Positions 28,204 through 35,744 of a stretch of DNA of 59,867 bases are shown piece after piece (position 1 is the stretch's first letter; each line of letters begins with the position of its first letter). A model generated the notes under the pieces. It was not told the origin of the DNA and did no database searches. It saw only the letters and a program-made list of their open reading frames with translations. The stretch spans positions 1 through 59,867 of the forward strand of contig SVCL01000122.1 of NCBI GenBank assembly GCA_015058405.1. Direction: 5' to 3'. The DNA comes from Clostridium sp. Lineage in GTDB: Bacteria > Bacillota > Clostridia > Clostridiales > Clostridiaceae. The translations under genes were made by a program, and so were the position numbers.

Positions 28204-30025
28204 AGAGGATACAAGCATAATTTCAATATCTAATATTTTAAAAGCGTTTCGGTATTGGCCTCGTATTTTTAAATTATTATGGAATACAAGCCCTATTGGA
28301 TTTATATGCATTATGATTTTAAATCTATTCCATGGGATTTCTCCAATTATTGTTCTATTATTAACAGAAAGAATGATTAACAGCATAACTTATTCTTGGA
28401 CAAATGGATATAGTGTAGCATTATGGGCATTTGCATTAATGGTAGGATTTATATTTATAAGTGAGATATTAAACTTATTTCAAAGTTATATTGAAAATTT
28501 ATTTAAGGTCCTTTTTAGTAATAAGATTAATATACTTATTATGAAAAAATCAACTTCATTATCTTTAAAGGATTTTGAAAATTCTTATGTACAAGATTCT
28601 TTGAAGTTAGCACAGAGTGAAGCAGGACATAGACCATATGAAATAATGCAACAAATTTTATTTTTAACAAGTAGTGTTGTTACATTAATTTCAGCTATTG
28701 GTATGTTAGTTGTCTTTAAGTGGTGGATGGCTTTTTTATTACTTATCATGCCAATTACATCATTTTATTCTTTTCTTACTATAGGTCAAAAAGAATTTTT
28801 AATTCATTATAAACGAGTGCCTAAAATGAGGAAGACGTGGTATTTGTCATTTTTGATGACAAATGATAAAAACTTTAAGGAAGTAAAGATTTATAATTTA
28901 GGTGAATATTTATTGAATAAATATAGTTCTTTGTTTAATAGTTTTTATCAGGAAGATCGTGGAATTGCTAAGAAAAGATTGATTGCAGGAATCTTGTTTC
29001 AGATTGTAAATCAAATAGCGTATATATTTATGATGTTATTTGTATTAAAAGCAGCATTTCTTAAGGAAATAGAAATAGGTACTGTTGTTGCATTAATTCA
29101 AACTATAACTATGACTCAAAGTAATTCACAATCACTTATATCAGGATTACTTTCTTTATGCCAACATAACCTTTATTTAAAACAATTATTTGTATTTTTA
29201 GATTTTAATACAGTTAAATCTAAAAAAAATAAGCATTATAATATTTCTAGTATTGAAAGTATAGAATTTAAAAATGTGTCATTTAAATATGCAGGTAATG
29301 ATAAATATGCAATTCAAGATGTAAGCTTCAAATTAAGACGTGGAGAAACTTTAGCTATTGTTGGGAAAAATGGGGCTGGTAAAACTACTTTAATAAAACT
29401 TTTAACACAATTATATTCGGATTTTGAAGGGGATATACTTATTAATGGAATATCAGTTAGGTTGTTTGATGAGGAAATCTTACGTAAGCATATAGGTGTT
29501 GTATTTCAAGATTTTATTCAATATGAATTAAAGATGAGATATAATATAGGATTTGGAAATGTAGATAAGCTTAATGATGATAAAGAGTTATTAGAGGCAG
29601 CGGAAAGTGCCGGAATAGATCCTTTGATAGAGAAACTACCAAATAAATTAGACACTCAGGTAGGAAGGTTGTTTGAACAAGGATACCAACTATCAGGTGG
29701 TCAATGGCAACGTGTAGCAATCGCACGTGCTTTTATGCGTAAGGCAGATATATATATATTAGATGAACCTAGCTCTATGTTAGATCCAGAAGCAGAAACT
29801 CAAGTTTTTGAGAAGTTTAAAAAACTAATAAATAATAATATAGGAATTTTTATATCACATCGCTATACTGCTATAAAATATGCTGATCATATTTTAATGA
29901 TGAATAAAGGTAAGATAGAAGAACAAGGTAGTCATGAAGAGTTAATGAAGAAAAATGGAATGTATGCATCTTTATATAATATGCAAGTTTCAGCATATAA
30001 GGATCTTGAGAAATCGGAGGTATAG
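28193..30025 (+). CDS. lanT: lanthipeptide ABC exporter LanT
   Basis: The 610-residue half-transporter has about five to six transmembrane helices (about 30-320) and a C-terminal ATPase: Walker A VGKNGAGKTT (about 390), signature LSGGQWQR (about 500), Walker B IYILDEPSS (about 519) and switch His ISHRY. There is no N-terminal C39 peptidase domain, as expected for class I LanT, so this protein cannot remove the leader. ATG 28193 is chosen because AGAGGTG lies eight bases upstream; the longer frame from 28160 has no RBS. It overlaps lanB by 11 bases and is followed two bases later by lanC. It likely exports the modified peptide with its leader attached. Confidence 0.9.
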   Translation: MKSKEDTSIISISNILKAFRYWPRIFKLLWNTSPIGFICIMILNLFHGISPIIVLLLTERMINSITYSWTNGYSVALWAFALMVGFIFISEILNLFQSYIENLFKVLFSNKINILIMKKSTSLSLKDFENSYVQDSLKLAQSEAGHRPYEIMQQILFLTSSVVTLISAIGMLVVFKWWMAFLLLIMPITSFYSFLTIGQKEFLIHYKRVPKMRKTWYLSFLMTNDKNFKEVKIYNLGEYLLNKYSSLFNSFYQEDRGIAKKRLIAGILFQIVNQIAYIFMMLFVLKAAFLKEIEIGTVVALIQTITMTQSNSQSLISGLLSLCQHNLYLKQLFVFLDFNTVKSKKNKHYNISSIESIEFKNVSFKYAGNDKYAIQDVSFKLRRGETLAIVGKNGAGKTTLIKLLTQLYSDFEGDILINGISVRLFDEEILRKHIGVVFQDFIQYELKMRYNIGFGNVDKLNDDKELLEAAESAGIDPLIEKLPNKLDTQVGRLFEQGYQLSGGQWQRVAIARAFMRKADIYILDEPSSMLDPEAETQVFEKFKKLINNNIGIFISHRYTAIKYADHILMMNKGKIEEQGSHEELMKKNGMYASLYNMQVSAYKDLEKSEV

Positions 30026-30027
30026 TA

Positions 30028-31365
30028 ATGAATTGGATTAAAATAGATGATAGTTATATTTGTAATAAAATATTTAGTGTAGTAAAAGAGGGGGTTAACC
30101 GTTTAATTGATCCTATAAAAGTTGAGGAAGATAGAGTTAAGCTAATACAAGAACGAAAAGATTCAGGAAAAGAGTATATAGTGGGATCTTCTATTGATTT
30201 AGCTAGAGGATATGGAGGATTCTGTGTATTATTAGGAGAATTAGATAAGATTGAACCAAATGAAGGATGGGATAAAATAGGACATTGTTATCTTCAAGAA
30301 ATACAAAATATTTTAGTAGAAAAAGGAGTAATGGGATTAGGTCTTTGGACAGGTTTATCAGGTGTAATAATTGCAGCAAAGTCTTTGTCACGTAATGGAG
30401 AAAGATATAAAAAATTTATTAGCAATTTGAATTGTACATTTATTAATTCATTTATGAGAATGTTTAAAGATATGAGGTTACAAGAAAGTAAAGGAATTAA
30501 AACAAATGATATTGATGTGATTCAAGGAATATCAGGTATAGGAAGATATGTACTTGCTTTTAGTGAAGATAAGAAAATGAAAGAAATATTAGAAAATATT
30601 TTATTATATTTAGTTTATTTGTGTAAATATATTGATCATGATGGAGTGAAGGTGCCAGGATGGTTTATATCATTTGATAATTATATGGGATATGATCGAG
30701 AAAATTATACTAATGGACATTTTAACTGTGGAATGGCACATGGAATTACTGGTATTCTTGCTTTAATGTCTATATCATCTATAAAAGGGATAGTGGTAGA
30801 AGGACAAAATGAAGCAATAAAAAAGATAGTAAATTGGCTTATTAAGTTTAGATCATATGATAAGTTTGGTCCAATTTGGCCAGGTAAAGTTTCTTGGGAA
30901 GAAAATATAGAAGGAAAAGTTGAAGATGTTTTCGCTAGAGAAGCATGGTGCTATGGGGATGCTGGTGTTGCTCGGGCTATATGGTTAAGTGGTGTAGCAC
31001 TTAATAATAATGAGTGGAAAGAAATATCAATTGATACCTTTAAAGGGATATGTAGGAGACCAGAAGAGAAGTGGAACATAAAATCTCATACTTTCTGTCA
31101 TGGACGTGCAGGATTACTTCAAATAGTACAAAGAATGTATTCGGAAAGTGAAGATAAAGAGATTAAAGTTTTAAGAGATAGGTTAGTAAATGAAGTATTA
31201 GAATTATGGAATCCAAGTGAACCGTATGGATATCATGAAGAAGATGGATTGGATATACAACACATAGCTGGGTTGCTTGATGGAGCGGCAGGAGTATTTG
31301 CTGTATTAATAGGTTTAACTAGAGAAGAGGATTCAGATTGGGATTCAATATTTTTGATTTGTTAG
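30028..31365 (+). CDS. lanC: lanthionine synthetase C-family cyclase LanC
   Basis: The 445-residue cyclase adds Cys thiols to dehydrated residues to form (methyl)lanthionine rings. The zinc ligands of the family are all visible: Cys308 in WCYGD, and Cys357-His358 in FCHGRAGLL; the catalytic His238 lies in MAHGITGIL. Size is typical of NisC-like enzymes. ATG 30028 begins two bases after the lanT stop. With its metal site intact, ring formation should be possible. Gene order B-T-C is the same as in nisin- and subtilin-type clusters. Confidence 0.93.
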   Translation: MNWIKIDDSYICNKIFSVVKEGVNRLIDPIKVEEDRVKLIQERKDSGKEYIVGSSIDLARGYGGFCVLLGELDKIEPNEGWDKIGHCYLQEIQNILVEKGVMGLGLWTGLSGVIIAAKSLSRNGERYKKFISNLNCTFINSFMRMFKDMRLQESKGIKTNDIDVIQGISGIGRYVLAFSEDKKMKEILENILLYLVYLCKYIDHDGVKVPGWFISFDNYMGYDRENYTNGHFNCGMAHGITGILALMSISSIKGIVVEGQNEAIKKIVNWLIKFRSYDKFGPIWPGKVSWEENIEGKVEDVFAREAWCYGDAGVARAIWLSGVALNNNEWKEISIDTFKGICRRPEEKWNIKSHTFCHGRAGLLQIVQRMYSESEDKEIKVLRDRLVNEVLELWNPSEPYGYHEEDGLDIQHIAGLLDGAAGVFAVLIGLTREEDSDWDSIFLIC

Positions 31366-31393
31366 GTAGATATTATAAATAAAAATAAACTAA

Positions 31394-31441
31394 AAAGGGG
31401 TATGGAATTATTAAATAGATAATATATTTCCATACCCCTTT
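31394..31441. terminator. bidirectional terminator at the end of the lanthipeptide cluster
   Basis: A 14-bp perfect stem (31394-31407 and 31428-31441) with a 20-base loop has A-rich DNA before it and TTTGCTTT after it. It closes the cluster and the convergent small gene. Confidence 0.85.
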
Positions 31442-31447
31442 GCTTTA

Positions 31448-31624
31448 TTAATCTTGATAGCTAGATAGGCTGCTACAAGCAGAATTTAAAGCTTGCATAG
31501 CGTCTTGGATTTTAGCTTTATTTTCTGGTTTTTCAGCAGCATTTACAGCTTGTTGTAATGAACTTACAGCATTTTGTACTGTATTCATCCCTTGATTAAC
31601 ATAATCTTGTGCTTTCATTGTCAT
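31448..31624 (-). CDS. small helical protein, convergent with the lanthipeptide cluster
   Basis: This 58-residue protein starts at ATG 31624 with AAAGGAG nine bases upstream; the longer frame starts inside the RBS. It is almost entirely amphipathic helix: MTMKAQDYVNQGMNTVQNAV, then a Gln/Ala/Asn-rich stretch and a Ser-rich end with one Cys. Size and pattern loosely recall DUF1657 proteins, but this is not secure. It has no signal peptide or membrane helix. It lies between the lanthipeptide terminator and recQ, on the opposite strand; a link to the cluster is not shown. Confidence 0.6.
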   Translation of the reverse strand: MTMKAQDYVNQGMNTVQNAVSSLQQAVNAAEKPENKAKIQDAMQALNSACSSLSSYQD

Positions 31625-31757
31625 TAGTAACATCTCCTTTATTTATTTTCAAACTTAGTATGCACCCAAAAATAAAAAAATATATGTGGCAAATTTTATT
31701 TATTGATTAAAATAGAGTAAAATGGAGAAGAGTTAAAATAAGAAGGAGGCATTAAAT

Positions 31758-33521
31758 TTGAATATTAGAGAAAAAGCAGAATATGCATTAAAAAAATTTT
31801 TTGGCTATGAAAATTTTAGACCAGGCCAATTAGATATAATAATGAATATTTTACTATCTAAAGATGTATTTTGTATAATGCCAACAGGTGCAGGAAAATC
31901 TATTTGTTATCAAGTGCCTGCTCTTATTATGCAAGGAATAACTATAGTAATTTCTCCATTAATATCTTTAATGAAGGATCAAGTTGATGCATTAAGGGAA
32001 AATGGAATTAATGCAGTTTACATAAATAGTACTCAAAGTATGAATGAAATAAAAGAAATATTAAATGATGCATCCTTGGGGCTATATAAGCTTATATATA
32101 TTGCACCAGAAAGGCTTGAATCAAAAATATTCATTCAAATGATTAGGGGATTAAAGGTTTCTCAAGTAGCAATAGATGAAGCACATTGTGTTTCAGAGTG
32201 GGGACATGATTTTAGAATAAGCTATAGATACATAAAACCATTTGTAGAGAGTTTAAATAGCAGACCAGTGGTTTCTGCTTTTACAGGAACAGCAACTGAT
32301 GAAGTAAAGTTGGATTCTATGAAACTTTTAGCTTTAAGAAATCCTTATATTTTTAATGGAAATATAAATAGGGAAAATTTAAGCATAAATGTTTATAAGG
32401 AAGAAGATAAACTTGAAGGAATAAAAACAATAATACAAAATCATGAAGATGAGTCGGGAATAATATATTGTCTTTCTAGGAAAGAAGCAGAAGTATTATA
32501 TTATCATTTAAGTGATATTGGATATAGCGTTGGAATTTATCATGGTGGATTAGAGGATAGTATAAAGAAACAAAATCAAGAAGATTTTCTAAATGAAAGA
32601 TTTAACACAATGATAGCAACAAATGCTTTTGGAATGGGAATAGATAAATCAAATATTAGATATGTAGTACATGCAAGCATACCTAAAAATTTGGAAAGTT
32701 ACTATCAGGAAATAGGTAGAGGAGGCAGAGATGGTGCTCCTTGCGATTGCTATCTTTTTTATAATAGAGAAGATATAAGAAGAGTTGAATTTGTGATAAA
32801 TAAAAGCAGCGGATTAAATAGAAGAGAAGTTGCTTTAAGAAAGCTTCAGTCTATGATAGATTTTTGCGAAGAAACAGGATGTTATAGGACTAATATATTA
32901 AAATATTTTAATAAAGAGTGGAATTTAAGTTATTGTGGTAATTGTAGTAATTGTTTATCTAACGATGAGCTTAGAGATTTTACTAGAGAATCACAAATGA
33001 TATTATCAACTGTTTTTAGAACAAGAGAAGCTTATGGAATATCAGTACTTATAGATATTGTTAGAGGAATTAGAGGTCCTAAAATAATTCAAAACAAATT
33101 GGATTCTATTACTACATTTGGAATAATGAAAGAATATAGTTCTAGTTTCATTAGAGGATTAATAAAAGAGCTATTAGCGCAAAGTTATGTTAGTCTTAAA
33201 GAAGGTACATACTCCATGCTTAAGCTTAATAAAAAGTCTATGGAGATTTTAAAGGGAGACAGAAAAGTTGTAGCTTTAATAAAAGAGGAAGAAGTTCCTT
33301 TAGATAAGGAATTATTCAATAAACTAAAATCTTGGAGAAGAGAGCGTGCAATTAAAGAGGGAATTAGACCTTATATTATTTTTTCAGATGCAACTTTAAT
33401 AGAAATTGTGAATAGAATACCAAAGTCTAAAGAAGAACTTTTTGATATTCGAGGAGTTGGTGAAAAGAAGGTTTTAAAATATGGAGAGGATATAATTAAA
33501 ATAATAAATAAGTTAAATTAA
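31758..33521 (+). CDS. recQ: RecQ-family ATP-dependent DNA helicase
   Basis: The 587-residue helicase has a first RecA domain with Walker A MPTGAGKSICYQ (about residues 38-49) and DEAH (about 140), a second with YYQEIGRGGRDGAP (motif VI region), a zinc-binding segment with CGNCSNC (about 393-399), a winged-helix region and a C-terminal HRDC domain (about 510-587). It unwinds recombination and repair intermediates. The start is TTG 31758, with an AAGGAGG RBS seven bases upstream; no ATG fits as well. The domain order is complete. Confidence 0.9.
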   Translation: MNIREKAEYALKKFFGYENFRPGQLDIIMNILLSKDVFCIMPTGAGKSICYQVPALIMQGITIVISPLISLMKDQVDALRENGINAVYINSTQSMNEIKEILNDASLGLYKLIYIAPERLESKIFIQMIRGLKVSQVAIDEAHCVSEWGHDFRISYRYIKPFVESLNSRPVVSAFTGTATDEVKLDSMKLLALRNPYIFNGNINRENLSINVYKEEDKLEGIKTIIQNHEDESGIIYCLSRKEAEVLYYHLSDIGYSVGIYHGGLEDSIKKQNQEDFLNERFNTMIATNAFGMGIDKSNIRYVVHASIPKNLESYYQEIGRGGRDGAPCDCYLFYNREDIRRVEFVINKSSGLNRREVALRKLQSMIDFCEETGCYRTNILKYFNKEWNLSYCGNCSNCLSNDELRDFTRESQMILSTVFRTREAYGISVLIDIVRGIRGPKIIQNKLDSITTFGIMKEYSSSFIRGLIKELLAQSYVSLKEGTYSMLKLNKKSMEILKGDRKVVALIKEEEVPLDKELFNKLKSWRRERAIKEGIRPYIIFSDATLIEIVNRIPKSKEELFDIRGVGEKKVLKYGEDIIKIINKLN

Positions 33522-33531
33522 GGAGTAGGAT

Positions 33532-35121
33532 ATGGAAAAGTTAATCCAAGAATTATCAAAAGATAAAAGAGTAGTAAAATTGTTAGAAGAATTTAAAAAT
33601 GACTTTAAAGAAAGTTATACTTTAGCAGATGATATTAAAGAGTTTGTATTATTTAATTACAGAGATACTGTTTTTAGAAAGTGGCTATTCTCTCCTATAT
33701 TGGAAGAAACATATTTAACGCCAAATTACATAATAAATACTATTGCTCAAGAAATACATTCAGGAAATTATAATATTATTCCACATATGAATATTACTTT
33801 AGATAAATATGATATTAAATTTGATGTTAAGTGGATAATTAATTCAGAAGAAATGAGCCCAGTGATAGAAGATTTAGAGATATTAATGAATTATTGTAAT
33901 CCTACTCTTATAAAAAGAGAGGATAATAGTTTTCTTTTAGATGATGGGGAAAAGGTAATCAATGAGATTAATTTTAGAAGTGCATATTATATTAATTATT
34001 TATTGAATCTAGGAGTTAAATTAGGAATATTTAAAGAGATAACATCTATAGGATGTCAAGTATATCAACTTGGAGATAATTGTAATGAGTATAGTAAGTT
34101 AAGTAATGAACAAAAAGTAAATGAAATAGTAAAGAATAGTATAGAAGTAGCAAAACAAGAAATAGAAAGCGAATATGATATAGAAGATGCAAATTTTATT
34201 TTGGAATTATTAAATAATGATATTACAGATGAAGATTTTTATAGATATTTATTATCTGATGAAGATGGAAAATTGGATTTGTTAGATGAAAAAGAGAATA
34301 TGAATTTTTTTGATATGGATATGGTTAAAAAAATAAAAGAATTAAAGTTAGGGGTAAATATTGATATTAATTTTACTTGTATATTTGGATATTATTTAGG
34401 AATAATCACTCCAGTATATAGAGATGTATTTTTTATTGAAGTATTTTTAAATATTATGAAGCTTTCTATACAAGATGATTTTAGGATAGAATTGTTATTT
34501 TCTTTAGAATCTGTTCATGAAGTTACAAAGTTTGGAGAAATAGTTTTATGTGACTATAAAGAGGAGTTTTTCAATAAATCATTTTTAGAGGGTAATACTG
34601 AATTGTTAGAGAGATATATAGATCATTATATAGATATGAAAAAAGAATATTTATATGAGTTATTAAATGGGATAGATGGAATATTGGGAGAGTTTTGTGA
34701 TAATTATTTAGAAGAAACATTTGAAGATAATTTATCATTAGAGGTAAAAAATCATTTAGATGAATTTTATAATTTTTTATTTATAGATAAGAAATTAAAA
34801 GAGAGTACTTGTGAAAAACATTGTGGGAATATTTATTATTTAGTTGTTAATTATATGAATATGAATACTATAAATGATATAAAAAAGATAAGTAAGGATT
34901 TAATTCATAAGTTTTTAATTGATTGGTATATTCCAATGGTTGCAACTAGTAAAACTAATGTTAAATCAGAAATAACATCTATAAGTCAATATCTAAGATT
35001 TCTAAAATCTAAAAGATTAATTGATAATAAAATAATTGCTGATTTTAAAGAGATATCTAATAATAAGGATAAGTATGAAGACTATTATTATGAATCTATA
35101 GACGATGATTTTTTATATTAA
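33532..35121 (+). CDS. uncharacterised protein with a C-terminal recombinase-type SAM-like domain
   Basis: The 529-residue protein is acidic and not recognised as a whole. The first about 400 residues resemble no family I know, though it is rich in helix-forming Asp/Glu/Ile. The last about 110 residues (KLKESTCEKHCGNIYYLVVN, then IHKFLIDWYIPMVATSKT and ITSISQYLRFLKSKR) resemble the N-terminal SAM-like DNA-binding domain of tyrosine recombinases. The catalytic domain with the R-H-R-Y residues is absent. It starts 10 bases after recQ, so the two may be co-transcribed and act in DNA handling. Function unknown. Confidence 0.6.
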   Translation: MEKLIQELSKDKRVVKLLEEFKNDFKESYTLADDIKEFVLFNYRDTVFRKWLFSPILEETYLTPNYIINTIAQEIHSGNYNIIPHMNITLDKYDIKFDVKWIINSEEMSPVIEDLEILMNYCNPTLIKREDNSFLLDDGEKVINEINFRSAYYINYLLNLGVKLGIFKEITSIGCQVYQLGDNCNEYSKLSNEQKVNEIVKNSIEVAKQEIESEYDIEDANFILELLNNDITDEDFYRYLLSDEDGKLDLLDEKENMNFFDMDMVKKIKELKLGVNIDINFTCIFGYYLGIITPVYRDVFFIEVFLNIMKLSIQDDFRIELLFSLESVHEVTKFGEIVLCDYKEEFFNKSFLEGNTELLERYIDHYIDMKKEYLYELLNGIDGILGEFCDNYLEETFEDNLSLEVKNHLDEFYNFLFIDKKLKESTCEKHCGNIYYLVVNYMNMNTINDIKKISKDLIHKFLIDWYIPMVATSKTNVKSEITSISQYLRFLKSKRLIDNKIIADFKEISNNKDKYEDYYYESIDDDFLY

Positions 35122-35146
35122 ATACTTATAATAATGTAAAGTAATA

Positions 35147-35194
35147 AATAAGAAAAGTAACACTATATAAGATTAAAGTGTTGCTTTTCTTATT
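35147..35194 (+). terminator. intrinsic terminator
   Basis: An 18-bp stem with one G-U pair (35147-35164 and 35177-35194) and a 12-base loop ends in TTTTCTTATT. It closes the recQ unit. Confidence 0.82.
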
Positions 35195-35254
35195 GTGTAT
35201 ATATGTAAAAAAATATTATTATAGTATATAATTAGTAAAAAAGGATGAAGTAAA

Positions 35255-35554
35255 ATGAATTTAATAGATAAGTATGAATTTAATTCTGAATATTGTAAGG
35301 TTACGTACATAGAAGAAAATAATATAGTTTTTTTAGAATGGAAGAAGTTTTGTTGTGGCGAGGATTACAGAAAACCTACTTTATATGCATTAAGCTTATT
35401 GCAAAAGTTTAAAGGAAGTAATTTTACTTTTGATGCAAGAAATGGTTTTGAAGATGAAATGAACATGTGGGAAAAGGAATTTAGTAAATACTTTAATATT
35501 AAAAGAGTATATTCTTTTAATGAGGCTGTTAATTACATTAACACAGTTAGTTAG
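35255..35554 (+). CDS. small STAS-like protein
   Basis: The 99-residue protein has a pattern (VFLEWKKFCCGEDYRKPTLY, then FDARNGFED and a Trp) that fits SpoIIAA/STAS-like proteins in which a strand-loop with an Asp-Ala-Arg motif precedes a helix. It has no signal peptide or transmembrane segment. No catalytic residue is evident. Upstream is a weak RBS (AAGGATG). It is flanked by unrelated genes, so a partner is not suggested. Confidence 0.5.
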   Translation: MNLIDKYEFNSEYCKVTYIEENNIVFLEWKKFCCGEDYRKPTLYALSLLQKFKGSNFTFDARNGFEDEMNMWEKEFSKYFNIKRVYSFNEAVNYINTVS

Positions 35555-35744
35555 TGATATAAAGTAAGAAAGAAAGTTATTAATATATACCTAAGTGGGA
35601 TATATTAGAATAAAAATAATAAAGTTTGTAATATTTTTGTAAAAACTATTTAAAATGTTATTTTGGTATAAAAAATTTGGTATAATTTAATAAATTGAAG
35701 AAAAATATTTTTTATATTAATTAGCATTTTGAAAGGAACAAAAA

